A stretch of 64,000 nt of DNA from Elysia chlorotica (lineage: Eukaryota > Mollusca > Gastropoda > Plakobranchidae): the NCBI GenBank assembly GCA_003991915.1, contig RQTK01000172.1:617521-681520 (forward strand), written 5' to 3'. Of this stretch, positions 50,997 to 63,985 are shown piece by piece. How positions within the stretch are numbered: the first letter of the stretch is position 1; each line of letters opens with the position of its first letter. The notes beneath the pieces were generated by a model, which was given only the letters and a program-made list of their open reading frames with translations, did no database searches and had not been told where the DNA came from. The position numbers and the translations under genes are program-made.

Positions 50997-52304
50997 TTTT
51001 TATTTTTATTATTATTATTTCTATTAAAATTATTTTTATAGTCATTATTACTTTTATCATCATTACTATTGTTTATTCTTTTCAAGTATTGTTTCCCTTG
51101 AAACCCAAGAAGGATAACCAAAGAAACTCGTGTCAGTCCATAGTGTGGCTTTTGCGAGAATACTTAGGTAAATGTCGAATTAGATCTAATCAAGATAAAG
51201 AAAATGCAATGGGGTGCGTCAAAGTATCAAGTTGAGACATATAGTCTGTGCATGCAGTATTTATAGTGTTAACCTTCAGAGAATGTACGTAGTTCCAATA
51301 GAAATCGTAAACCCAAAGCGCCTTTTTGTTATATACTTGCATAACTATGTGAAATATCAAGAGGCCCCTATAGAAGTCGATCCAATGTTTTAAGTACATA
51401 GTCGCAAGATTAGCCTTTTTCGAAGTTTCTGTAGACGGAAATACGACCTAATGTGTTGCGATCTGACATTTTGATCCTTTAATTTCGTGCACAGAAAGCC
51501 TCGTAACTGACATTTTCCGGCAGTTCTTGGGCATTGAGTGGCATTCTAAGCTTTCCAAGTTGGCTGGCGCCCTCCATCTTTTCCTGCTTGTTAGTGACTA
51601 AGTTTACAGTATACCTTTAAGACAATGTCGAGGAAAAAAAAAAAAGTCTGTCTCAATGGAAGAAGAAGGTTATTATAAAAGTTATTTTCATTTAATAGTA
51701 TGTTGTGTAAGCACTAATTATAGAGAAATCTCTTTTATATGTAAACTTATCTCGGGTTTTGTATTTTGTTTGACATAGATTGAAGCATCCCCAAATAACA
51801 AGCAAAGTCACCACATTTATTTAAGCGAACACAATTTTGCCCAACAATAGTAACGGTGATTTATTTCTTTTCAATTATTATGACAGTTAGATCAGAATGA
51901 TAATCAGATATAATTTTTGTCGAACCTACAAGCCTATTAGCCTAACAATATAAAGTATCCCAACTGCAGCTAATATTGTAGAGATTTAGCCGACTTTTGT
52001 TCTAAATACAAATGTTTGTTTTTTCGGCGGCACTGCCTTAATTCTTGTAAGCCTTGGCTTTGATCGATGTATTTATAGAAAGTTTGTGAGTTTATGTTTC
52101 GTTTATTCGTCTAATTCAAGCGGAATTGGTCGAGCTACTCACACCTGTCGTAAAAACCTTAAGAATCATATATACCGTAAATTGAATAACACAGTCTGCT
52201 CTAATAAAATCTCTACCCCTTTCTATGTTAAATTTAAGACTAGGAACACCAACAGTACGGGGTACCACGCCAGAATAATAATATGGGTATCATCCCAAAA
52301 CAGT
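50997..52304. other. Intronic unannotated AT-rich sequence
   Basis: Nothing recognised. Confidence 0.45.
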
Positions 52305-52482
52305 AGAGGTCTTGCGGTCCACACGACGAAAGCGGATGACTGAATCAACCCCTTGAACAATAGTTTTTTCTGGTAATTCATTGGCTCCTCATTCTAGAAT
52401 AGATCTATGATTGGACGCTGGTGTAGATTCCCTTACCTATCATCTTGGTTTTTGCTATGGGTCCCGTATTCGCAAGGCATCT
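52305..52482 (+). repeat. MITE copy k
   Basis: 178 bp with TA at both ends (GTA|GAGGTCTTGCG ... CGCAAGGCATC|TAG). Contains TCCACACGACGAAAGCGGAT, TTCATTGGCTCC, CTATGATTGGACGC, TTACCTATCATCTTGG and GTATTCGCAAGG. Confidence 0.92.
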
Positions 52483-54700
52483 AGTTCAGTGGACCCCCCC
52501 CCCCCCCCACACTATTGTTGATTTAAGCGCCGCTTGTCTACCATGATGTCTGTGGTTGTTTCAGGGACCATATCACCCTTGTTGCTGACTTTTGTATAAA
52601 CACCAACAAGGAAAACACCAGGTGCTGAACATAACGATGAATGCTCTCATTAAGAGATATTTTTGCTATGGTATTGTACTAAGATTGAAATAAAAATTTT
52701 CTAGCAAAGTTTGAAAAACTCTGGACTTATAAATTTACTTGAAACTTCACAAGTGAAATAGGTAAATATAAAAGGAACGTTCCCAGTGAAAAAAAATAAA
52801 ACTATACGAAATGTTGCCTTTTTGTGTGTGTACATTTTCCTGATAAAAAAAAGACTCGCCAAGAGACAAAGATAATTCAAAGCATCGCAAGTGAAACGCA
52901 ACTTGAATGAAAAGTATTGGTCTTGAAAAACAAGAAACTCGTTTTGCGCTTAACTTCATCTCTGCTGACCAAAGTACCCTTTCTGCCTGTAAAACTTTCG
53001 GCTAACACGATTGTTGAAAGCACTGCTTTTCCTAGACATCTATCACAGGCCATATGAAGTTAATAACATGCTTTTAGCGGCTAAACCGTCTTGGTTACAT
53101 TACTTGGCACCGCACTAAACTTGTTAATGGTGGCGAAGCATAGCCGACTAGCTGCTTTGAGAGTAAAAAGCTAGCTACTTTTTTGTTTTGTCCAAAACAA
53201 TGTTAAGATGTCGCTAATGTCAGCTTCGTGAGTTGATCAAAGGAGACACGGCTTTGTTTCTTTGCCGGGGCATCGCATTCTATGAGATTTACGGTAAAAA
53301 CACTGTCCATGTAAATCTAATGGCACCAGATTTTGGACCATTACAGTCACTGCTGTTGCCTCTGCTTGGAGAGTATCCACTAGTTGCTTCTCTTCATTTA
53401 CTTAGGGATTATATTTCTCTGTGCTTTGTTTTTAGTTAAACACTGTGGCGGTATAGTATAAGGTAACAGAGTCTTTCGAGACAAATATTAACTTATTTTA
53501 TTCCTATTCTTTTATTTTAGATCAAGTATCTCTTGATGCGCTCTCTTTTCCTTTGTGTCTTGCCATTCTCCTATGACGGTTTCTATTCATTTAGTGAATT
53601 TGTTTCTTTTTAAAATCTTAATTTTTTTTCTTCTGATTGGGCATTACATTTCCGGACGTGCCATAATTACATTTGCATATGTGTATTACTTAGATCCGAC
53701 TGATAGGCGATCTGATCACGGTTAAAAACGTCACATTTAGTTGATAAAAGTAGGCCTATAAACGAATTCGTTACTATAATATTTGCCACAATTAAAAACG
53801 CTTAAACATGAAATGCATTCCTCTGGTTTTACGATGTAAAGAGTAAATAATAATGTGAACAAATGACAAAGATATAGTTATCTTTATCTACTGTCAGCTT
53901 CTACCCAGATAGACTCAGCATGCCCAAGACCTTGTTAAGCCCTAGCGTCTCTCACATCCTTCTTGACTCCTGAAGCGGGCAGGCCCACCAATTAGTGGTA
54001 CATAGTCATGCACTGCCACAGTAAAGAATACCTGCATAGACTGACTACAGACACAGTACACCGAGTATCTCTTGCCCTCAGAACCACACAAAACGTGCAT
54101 AGATCCACGTTCTAAGCTGCTCTATCGCCATGAAACGGAAAGCTCCGATAATTGGACAGGACAGAAACTAGTTGGGTTTGAGAGTTCCGTAGCGGGGAAA
54201 CTTGAGAGCAGTCAAAAAAGGCTGCGGACAAGGACAGTCTTGGTGGGGAAAAGAACGAAACAAAACAACAAAACAACTAATGTAAAGGTTTTGAAATGAT
54301 TCAAATGTGATTTCTTAGTTATACCTTAGGAGAAATACTTTTTAATAGTCACCCAGCCTTTTTCCCCACTAACATCTTAGTCAATTTGGAGGTTACATTC
54401 AGTGGAATCAACAGTTAAGCTGGTGCCATTAAATTATTTTCTGCACTGTGAATTAGGAAAGGGTTCAATTTATCCGAAAACTGATAAGGATTGGCATGTG
54501 ATGATTCATAATGTGAATATGGAGTATTTCAAATAGGTTTCTATCCATGCACTTTTATTTTGACTAGCAGTATGTATAGGCCTAATTGAAATGAACGTGC
54601 ATAATGCTTGTTACTACCCTCCAGCCAATTTTTTTCCTTACACCCGTCTTCCCCTTTCTCCCTACCATGCAAAAAAATCCCAACAACTACCACCACCACC
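52483..54700. other. Intronic unannotated sequence
   Basis: A poly-C run at 52494-52508. The rest is unique. A 68-codon frame at 53233-53439 shows no known domain. Confidence 0.45.
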
Positions 54701-54950
54701 ACAACAACAACAACAAAAACAACAACAACCCCCCCCCCTCCTGTAAATCTTATAATAGCACCTTGCTTGATAAAACCCGTCTGCTACTGGCTGATTCTAA
54801 ATCCATTCCTGACTCAACAAAAGCATACGCCTCTATAAACTGCTGGTATCTAGTTCAGTTGAGAAGGCCATACTTGCACGAGCGCAAACAAGCACACAAA
54901 CACACACACACACACACACACGCACACACACGCACGCGCGCGCACACAGA
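54701..54950. repeat. CAA and (CA)n/(CGCA)n tracts
   Basis: CAA/C-rich tract at about 54690-54742, then a CA array at about 54893-54948 with CG-containing variants, separated by unique sequence. Confidence 0.85.
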
Positions 54951-55187
54951 AAGAGAGAAAAACAGATTTTGAATAAAATAATTAGAGGATTGATACAAAT
55001 TAGTGACTAAGGGTGTAAAAGACAGAGGTCGAGGAATTTCCATAGTGAGAGAAATAAGTAAAGAATTGGGAAATCATTGTGTGAGAGAAAAGAGCAGAGA
55101 AAGAACATGATGAAAATTGGCGAGATGAAGAGTAGTAAGAAGATGAGGGAAAATGAAACAACATAAAATCTATGTAGGGTGAGAGAG

Positions 55188-56407
<1,220 letters not shown>

Positions 56408-56432
56408 GATATAGAGAAAGAAAGAGGGAGAG

Positions 56433-56474
<42 letters not shown>

Positions 56475-56641
56475 GAGAGACAAAAGGAAAGGACGGAAAG
56501 ATAGGTAGATAGATATATTAGATAGACAGATAGATAGATAGATAGATAAATAGATACAGAGAGAGACAGAGAGATACAGAGGGAGAGACAGAGAGAGAGA
56601 GAGGGAGAGAGAAAGAGAGAGAGACATAGAGAGAGAGAGAA

Positions 56642-56700
<59 letters not shown>
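56408..56700. repeat. GA / GATA compound array
   Basis: GA block, (GATA)n-like block (56500-56556), impure GACA/GA region and a pure GA run at 56648-56700. Confidence 0.95.
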
Positions 56701-56702
<2 letters not shown>

Positions 56703-57969
56703 CACGGAGAAGAGTCAAATAGTCTACACTTTTCTCCTGTTGTATATTTGTGTACATTTATCTAAAGCGTTAACTTACCCTGTGTATCTAAGTCCCAATT
56801 CATCTTCCATACAGACTGTAAAGGTTCCGTTGAGGATATATCTCTTGACGAATTTGGTGAGGGAGGGGGGATCTCGGATTTGACATAAATGAAGATGAAT
56901 GTATGGAGTGTTGAATTTTTGGAATTTCTTCTGACAAGAAAACCGGATATCTGTGATAAAAATTCTCAACTTAACATAGGTATAATAGTTTCTTCAAAGT
57001 TTCAACACCGTTAGAATGACTAGATATTAGATATTTAAAGGACTAAAACAGCACAGTAATAAGTTGAGAATAGAAAGGATTAGAGAAGCTTCGAATGAAA
57101 AACAATTCTCTCAATTGAAGGATTAGAAATTGAAGATTGAGAGAGGCAGTGGAGCTAGACATTGGGAGAACAAAGTTCAGATGACTAAATCACTTAGTAA
57201 TGTGTGGTGGTAGAGGCAGCGGAGAGGACCTGCCCTGCATATGATAAACGGATTTATGATACGGCACCAAAATTTATTAGCCTTGACATTTCAGATCCCT
57301 CATGTTTTAGTGGTTTTGCCCCAATGGTATCAACCCAGGGGCCAAATACCAACGATCAGGTCACGGAGAAAACTGAGCAATGAAAAAATAATGCTCGTTT
57401 CGAGCTATGAGACTAACACGGGGTGCATCTCTTTTAATACAACCATGCACTTTATAAGGCATTTTAATCTAAGCCTGGTATCTATAGAGTTTAAATTATT
57501 AATCTCATATTGAATAGAGGAAAAATAATTAATGTAACAAAATGGAGCAAGAAAAAGTAATCAATTTTACTAAATAGAGCAAGGCAAATTTAAAAATAAC
57601 ACTGTGTTTACATTTTATTCTGTACCTAGACATTTAAACTCAGCAGAGAATATGAAAGTGTTTGTATTTTCACCATTTTAATAACTCATATTCAGTCAAA
57701 GAAGAAAGACGGAAATTCCAAATTAAGTTAATCATTTGATCAAGAAAAAAAAAACTTGAAGGGAAACCTTTTTGAATTATAAATTAAATACGTTCTTGAT
57801 ATGGCGCCTGTGAAAAAAATAGTTTTTCGAAGTACATATATACGTTGAAACTATTTTAAAGCTAAGGCAACGCCATACACGCTTTATTACAGTTTTGTTT
57901 GACAAAGATATGAGATTATTACACGAAACGTGAAGCCTTCAATTGAAAGTTGTACAAAAACTGCTTAAA
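56701..57969. other. Intronic unannotated AT-rich sequence
   Basis: Nothing recognised. A 90-codon frame at 57241-57513 lacks a domain. Confidence 0.45.
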
Positions 57970-57982
57970 ACACACACGCACG

Positions 57983-58020
<38 letters not shown>
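57970..58020. repeat. (CA)n microsatellite
   Basis: CA array with CG and TA variants at its 5' end. Confidence 0.96.
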
Positions 58021-58024
<4 letters not shown>

Positions 58025-58289
58025 ATTTAATAGCGCCATTTTAACTTTTATCTAATTGCACTCTATTGCAACTAGTTTAAAGATAATTTGAAATAATGCA
58101 CTTATTTTAGTATTAAACTGGATGTTTATTTCAATGGTCGCGAATCCCACAATGACTCACTCGGATGAATTCCAATCTTTTAACCGTCCCTAACTCTTCG
58201 CTTCATGGACAATCGTGTTTTTAATCTGGTCACTTTGGCAGCATTTTTCGAGGTTTCCCATTGAGAGATGATAGAGTTCGAAGCGGGAG

Positions 58290-58740
58290 GGATAAAAAAA
58301 AACTTCGAGGAGGCTTAACGCCCCAACACCCAGATGACCTTTGACCGTGAAAAAGGCTCAGGACGACGTGTGTGTATCGATCCCGAAGAATGCCAAAGCG
58401 GAAGCGCAACTTCTCCTATTCGGCGTTCCGAGTAGCGAGAGTGGCGTCCCTTATTAGGGATTCCCCCGCCTGACCAGTTATTTGTGTTTTCGAGATTTGA
58501 GAGAGCTCCATCCCGTTGATTTGCATGTCCCACAAGAGAAGCCAAATCTCTCGTCGGCCTAAGCCTAGAGGTGCATACCCTTTGGAAGAGCCCCTTGAGC
58601 GGGATGAAGTGGGTGTGTCCCCACTCAACATTATTATGACACGATTCGCTTCTATCTTGAAGCGATGCGGTGAAAAGCCTGACATTTGAGACAATTTCAT
58701 CGCCTCATCTTTGACCGCACTGTCCATCCTCTTCTGTTCT
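58290..58740. promoter_or_regulatory. Candidate intronic cis-regulatory module with a DR1 site
   Basis: GC-richer, repeat-free patch of about 450 bp in an AT-rich intron. TGACCTTTGACC at 58335-58346 (minus strand GGTCAAAGGTCA) matches a DR1 nuclear-receptor element. ATTTGCAT (octamer) lies at about 58519-58526, and another TTTGACC half-site near 58709. Overlapping open frames on the minus strand have no domain. Confidence 0.32.
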
Positions 58741-58859
58741 CCTTTGGGTGTTCCCCTGCTTCTTTCTATGTGTCTCTCTGTGTATCCCTTCACATCTCTC
58801 TTTGTTTTTTCAAAATCTCTCTTTGACTTTGTGTCTATCTCTGTTTCTCAGTCTTTGGC

Positions 58860-58920
58860 TCTCTCATTCTCTCTCTCTCTCTCTATCTCTGTCTCTCTCT
58901 CTCTCTTTTTGCCTATCTCT
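58860..58920. repeat. CT-rich tract
   Basis: Short, impure CT array in a wider pyrimidine-rich stretch (58740-58990). Confidence 0.85.
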
Positions 58921-58999
58921 GTCAAAAACACTTTGTCCTTCTTTTACTCGTGCTCTCTTTCCCTCACGCCTCTTGTCCCATACCCTCAACTTGCACCCG

Positions 59000-59929
59000 C
59001 TAACCTTATTTGGTATGGGGATTTTTAATTATCATTATACTTTCTTTATTTCCTCACACACGCTCGCACTTGCCACAGCATTCAAAAGATGCATGTCGTT
59101 ACAGTTTTTGCCATGCATTCTCGTGTTTGTCATTTCATTTTTACCCTCTTATAAAAATACAAATGCGTCGCTTTTTCCCTTGTTAGAGAACTCAGTGCTA
59201 GGCTAATTGAGGTCCGCTATAATTTCTCCGTCGTTGAATCCTAATGCAATGATATGAATATGAACGAGATAAACAATATCAGAGAACGTGCCCCTCCTCA
59301 GCTCAGTTTATAGTCTTATGGCAATTTGCAGATTACATGCATGTGCCTTCCTAATTATTCTGTAAGGATCGATTCTCATTATGGTTCTGGGAAATCAGGG
59401 TTCTAGACTAATGAAGTATTAACGCACTGAGCTAAAAGAGGGAATAATATTTAGATACCTCTTTCTAACATCGTTATCTGCTTCACACAATATTACTCTG
59501 TCGCTGCATTAATTTTGTAGTAAACCCTGAATAGGTCGATTTTCACTTCTATTAACTATGCATCTTGTAAGGCACATGGTTCTTCATTTATCAAAGTGAA
59601 CATAACTAGTCAGAAATATATTTAACATTTTAAACTTTCTCAAACTGCACTGCGATGTACTTCAAATCATATAGAAGAACAGAAAGACGAGTTTAGTAGT
59701 GTCTATTTAAGGGATTACGTAAATAAAGCTTTTAAAATCTTAAATCGGGGATAGCAACTCTCTCCACGTTTAACGTATCTAAATTTAAAGAAGGACGCTA
59801 AACTGCGGTGGACCCAAGAGAACTATAATCTGACTGATTATAATTATTATACTGACTAGTAAAATTAATGCTTCATGGTTCGAAAGTAAGTTGCAGATAG
59901 TCTCATCCCTGTGAAGACGGACGCATACA
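59000..59929. other. Intronic unannotated AT-rich sequence
   Basis: Nothing recognised. Confidence 0.45.
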
Positions 59930-59930
59930 A

Positions 59931-60059
59931 TGCCGGATTTAGGTTGCACAGGGGCTCTGGGCCCATCTCAGGAGAGGGGGGGGGGATTCTATGTCCTAAG
60001 ATGCATACTTCCAGTTGGTGGGGGTCCCGAGCTCCGCGGGCCCCGCCTTAAATCCGGCA
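59931..60059. mobile_element. Short element with TGCCGGATTTA terminal inverted repeats
   Basis: About 129 bp, starting TGCCGGATTTAGG and ending CCTTAAATCCGGCA, with GGGCCC and GGGCCCCG blocks inside. The ends are imperfect inverted repeats of 13-14 bp, typical of a non-autonomous DNA transposon (MITE). No clear target-site duplication. It sits 155 bases before the second Ig exon. Confidence 0.7.
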
Positions 60060-60214
60060 CTATACGTATATGATATTTGTTGGTACCTATTAGACGTTAA
60101 GCAATAAGAGAGCTTTGCCTTCTCAGATAAATGATTACCTTGTAAAGAATTACCGGAAAATTATAGGCATAAGACTAATGATATATTACATGTCTTGATC
60201 TCATATTTCCACAG

Positions 60215-60366
60215 AGTATTCCCAGTAAACAGTAACGTGCAGGAGAACGGTCAAAGGCTTCGCCTCTCTAACATCAGCGCTGAGCAAAACGGCGTCTACT
60301 CATGTAAAGCAGAAAACACAGCGGGCACCGTGGAAAGTTCCAACAACTTCATCATCAATGTCAAAG
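60215..60366 (+). CDS. Internal exon: second half of the same I-set Ig domain
   Basis: Seen: acceptor CATATTTCCACAG and a near-perfect donor AAAG|GTGAGT. The first base completes the arginine codon split at the end of the 41397-41532 exon, so the two join in frame (phase 2), and this exon leaves in phase 1. It encodes 50 whole codons with the Ig signature L-R-L-S-N-I-S then N-G-V-Y-S-C-K-A-E-N-x-A-G. The second Ig cysteine is codon 60303-60305, 48 residues after the first, normal for an I-set fold. The usual aspartate of the D-x-G-x-Y-x-C motif is replaced by glutamine-asparagine. N-I-S is an N-glycosylation sequon. The exon ends in the G-strand (F-I-I-N-V-K) at the domain boundary. An in-frame stop follows shortly in the intron, which supports the exon end. 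Confidence 0.9.
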
Positions 60367-60784
60367 GTGAGTTTCTTTCCAACGCTGAAGTGGGTGGAGC
60401 AAACTTTGATGTTGACTGTTGTTGATAAATACTGTGAGGTTGTGTTTTAATTTAATTAACAGTTGTGTTTCTTCTTTTTTTGCCAAACGTAGAAATTGTA
60501 AATATTTCCTACGACAAAATATGTATGGAAGATTCAACACGTAGATCTCAGAATTATTTCCATAAAATGAGCGAATCATGATATTATGTACCACAACCAC
60601 TAACACCAACTCCGACAATAATAATTACATTAACCGTAACAACAACAACCAACATAATAACATCAACAAAACAACTTTTTACAAAACTAAACCCATGGGT
60701 AATAAGACAAACTGTTGTATGATCTTCTAGTTTAAAGAACACACTTAAAATAACTGAACTTCCGTAAACTTTGAAGTCTAATAA

Positions 60785-61050
60785 TCTCACCCGCTGTAAC
60801 CGGAACTTGAAGCCACTGTAGCTTGGCTTGTTGCTTTGCCGAAAGTTCTCTCATCGGTCGTGATTTGTCATCGCTTGAATACCCAGGGCCATCACGTGAT
60901 TAGTCAGAGCCAATCAGGCTAAAGAGGCTGCTAGGTTGCTCTCCTATGAATTTTCCGCGAGATTGCATCTCCCTGGTATGGAAAGGGAGCTTGTGCGCTG
61001 ATGCAGAAGTGCAGTAATTTCAGTTTTTGTCACTGGCTTCAGATCATAAA
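60785..61050. promoter_or_regulatory. Candidate intronic regulatory patch
   Basis: Repeat-free, GC-richer stretch with an E-box CACGTG (60893-60898) and CCAAT (60910-60914) 17 bases apart. Composition and motifs only. Confidence 0.2.
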
Positions 61051-62370
61051 GGGCGATATATTATTTATGAGCCACAAGAACGGATTTTGGAAAGTTAAGA
61101 ATATTCCACAATGTTCCTCTTTTTTTTTTACTCTTTCCGGAGCTGGAGTGTCCCTTTGTGGGCGATTCCTCGAAAACAATAACATAAAGCAAAAGCAAAA
61201 GCAAAAAAAAAGTTTTCTCGGTAAAACAGATGCCAAAATGCCTCCAGTTCATAAAAAATATTTTCTATAACGACAATACTATTATTTTTGAAAAACATGA
61301 TTCATCTCTACTTTTAAACAAATCGTCCGAAAAATTGTTTTGTCTTGATGAAAGAATACAGCGACATACATCATTTTGACGAAAAATTGGTATAGTAGCA
61401 TTTCAGAATATAATATGATTATACTTCCCTTTTGTGTTATAATAGAGTACATGTAATTGGTTATCAGCAATTTTTATCTTAATTACAACTTACGTTCTAC
61501 GGCTATGTACCGTCTTTATCATAGAGAGAAGTCATCAGTTATTTTTTTTCGCTGCACGCTGCATTCAGTTCAAGACAAAAATACTAGAAAAAAAAATAAA
61601 TTTCAACTAATCCTAAAATCAGAAAAATAACTCCGAGATCGAACGATATGGTTAGAAAACATTCAAATGTCTAGCCATCTTGAAACATCTCTTTTTGCGC
61701 TGCATCACAGAAAAAAAAAGTTTCGACTCAAAAGCAAACCAGAGTCAGAAAGTTTTTATGTCTAAGTGTCATCTCAGTTGATCTTACCAGACAATTATGC
61801 AATGGATCCGTGGACTAGACTCAGTCGTATTTTCCCCCAATACTTGAACTTGGAGAGATCAGTACTTTCAAGATATCTGAGACGTCCCGGATTATACTGT
61901 GACAGTTTTTTGGCACAGCAGAATCTTGCTTGAAGTGTTATTGATCTAATCCTAAATCTTTCTGTCACTTAATGTCTTCCAATGTCATTCAAATGTGACT
62001 TTGGTAAAGCCCGTATAGCTATTACGATACAATTTTGTTGAAAATAGATCCATCACACACAAAAACTTATTCTCATTTAGATTTTGTTCTGCTTTTTATT
62101 AAAACTTAAACAAAAAGTTCAAATTTTCTATATAGTTATCTCTAATCTCAAATATTACATTATTTTGTTCTTGTGTAAACACTAGGCTATCGATTTTTAA
62201 AAATCTTTTTACAAAAATTTTATAGAACATGGCCCCAACGTTAATGCACTAATGGATAACGGCTTTCCTGCCTAATCTCATTGTTTGCCTCGCAAATTGT
62301 CCATTTCACCATTCTATCATCTCTCTCAGTATGTTTCCGCGTCTCTATGTTGATCTTTATTTCTTCTTTA

Positions 62371-62379
62371 TCTCTCTCT

Positions 62380-62418
<39 letters not shown>

Positions 62419-62425
62419 CCCCCCC

Positions 62426-62502
<77 letters not shown>
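62371..62502. repeat. (CT)n microsatellite, interrupted
   Basis: CT runs separated by TTC and a CCCCCCCC patch. Confidence 0.96.
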
Positions 62503-62539
62503 AGAAGTTTTCTCTGAAAGCTTTTTGTCTTCATAGTGT

Positions 62540-62807
62540 GCATCTGTGTACCCATTAAAGTTCGGCCGCTGAATTTTGTTTCCCCCCTCTCCTAAGTTCT
62601 CTTGCTCTCACTCTGGCCCTCCTAGCAGTCTATCTAACTTCCCCACTGAGTTTTTCTATTTTTGTTATTCTGCCTGTTTTGATTTTATGTCATAATTTTT
62701 ATCATCTCACAACACATCTTTTAATGCACTTTTTGTCTATCGCTCTATCGCTGAGTCTGTCTACCTGCCTGTCTGTCTGTCTGTTTGTATATTTCTCTTT
62801 CTCTGCC
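62540..62807. repeat. 270 bp direct repeat, copy 1
   Basis: Begins GCATCTGTGTACCCATTAAA; includes GTTCGGCCGCTGA, GGCCCTCCTAGCAGTC and TGTTTTGATTTTATGTCAT; ends CTACCTGCCTGTCTGTCTGT then ATTTCTCTTTCTCTGCC. Followed by a short CT array (62816-62844). Confidence 0.93.
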
Positions 62808-62844
62808 CCCCTCCCTATCCCTCTCTCTCTCTCTCTCTCTCTCT

Positions 62845-63492
62845 GATTATATCTCTCTCACACATAAACTCGATATAAAACTATCTGCTGTTGTGCCTTG
62901 CATCTTTCTCTTCTACACTTCAGTAGCCACCGTCTTGTATTTTTATCACTGATTTGCCAGGCACCCACTCCGTTCTGTTCAGAAGTTTTTTGGCCCCTCT
63001 TAACATGAAATCACCACCTCTAAGGCATTAAGAATAATTATGTTTACTTGCAGGTCTTCTTGTGTCTGATTTAAGGGAAGCCAAAAGTTTGTTTGGCCCA
63101 ATGCAATTGCTAGTTTTAGCTTTTATTTCTTTGAGAGGTTTCATTATGTAAACATCAACATGACCTTTGTTTTTTGTGGGCCTCTTTATAGCGCTTGACT
63201 GTGGTGCAAGCACTTTATTTCTGTTTCCCAATTTTTTTAAACTTTTTTTTCATATTGATTTCTTCGCTGTTTTTTAAACAACGTCTTGTAATTTTGTGTG
63301 TGGAGAGAAATATCATTTTTCTCAGTCACTACAAACCTCTTTTTCATAAAAGAATTGATTACGAAGCGAACAGGGTTTGATAAACAAACCGCGAACTATC
63401 CCTATCTATGACGAAGAGCCCATCTAAATTTCCTAACAAAGCAAAAAAACAAGCAACAATGACAAAATCATTTACGCCCACTGGAACCGTTT
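62845..63492. other. Intronic unannotated sequence
   Basis: Unique AT-rich sequence between the two direct repeats. No gene seen. Confidence 0.45.
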
Positions 63493-63767
63493 GCATATGT
63501 GTACCCATTAAAGTTCGGCCGCTGAGTTTTCTTATTCCCATCAGTTCTCCTATGTTCTATTACTCTCACCTCGGCCCTCCTAGCAGTCGATATAACTGAG
63601 TTTTTATTTGTAAACTTTTCTGTTTTTGTTATTCTGCATGTTTTGATTTTATGTCATTAATTAAATCCTCTCACAACACTCAATGCACTCTTTCCTCAAT
63701 TGCTCTACCTCTGTGTCTGTCTACCTGCCTGTCTGTCTGTCTGTTTGTATATTTCTCTTTCTCTGCC
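63493..63767. repeat. 270 bp direct repeat, copy 2
   Basis: Same block order as copy 1 with substitutions and small indels. It ends 67 bases upstream of the third Ig exon, so the duplication breakpoint is close to the splice acceptor region. Confidence 0.93.
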
Positions 63768-63834
63768 AACAGTTGACCAACAGTAGAATATTGGAACATT
63801 AACAATGACGCATTAATTGAACTTATGTTCTCAG

Positions 63835-63985
63835 AGCCTGGGTTTCCACACTTACAAGAGGATCAGTTCAGCCCGTATCAACTCGCCCTGAAGCACGAGC
63901 CTGCGAGACTGAACTGTCCTTTCGAAGACGCCGCCAGAATTGACTGGTTCACGGAGCACGCCAAACTGCCGAGTCCGTCGAATAG
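63835..63985 (+). CDS. Internal exon: first half of the next Ig domain; gene runs off the right edge
   Basis: Seen: acceptor TTATGTTCTCAG and donor AATAG|GTATGT. The exon enters in phase 1, joining the 60215-60366 exon through a Glu codon (G|AG), and leaves in phase 2 like the first exon. It encodes 49 whole codons: a Pro-Gly linker, then R-L-N-C and I-D-W-F, read as the B-strand cysteine (residue 27) and core tryptophan (residue 37). Spacing is C-x9-W, shorter than in the preceding domain, and the G-N-P-x-P motif is absent, so this is a divergent Ig domain. The second half with the partner cysteine must lie beyond base 64000. The phase pattern 1-2-1-2 indicates two exons per Ig domain with phase-1 introns at domain borders, as in many Ig-superfamily genes. 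Confidence 0.84.

Larger units (their letters stand above)
60367..63834 (+). other. Intron of the Ig-domain gene, about 3.5 kb, at the border between two Ig domains
   Basis: Phase-1 GT-AG intron. It carries a GC-richer patch near 60790-61050, AT-rich unique sequence (61050-62360), a CT array (62371-62502) and two diverged direct copies of a 270 bp sequence (62540-62807 and 63493-63767), the second ending only 67 bases before the next exon. Confidence 0.8.

Noticed and set aside
53233-53439. 68-codon hydrophobic frame
   Set aside because: Superficially exon-like, but no splice sites match and no family is recognised.
62540-63767. Direct repeats as LTRs of a small retroelement
   Set aside because: Termini are not TG...CA, there is no primer-binding site or polypurine tract in the right places, and no coding remnants lie between them.
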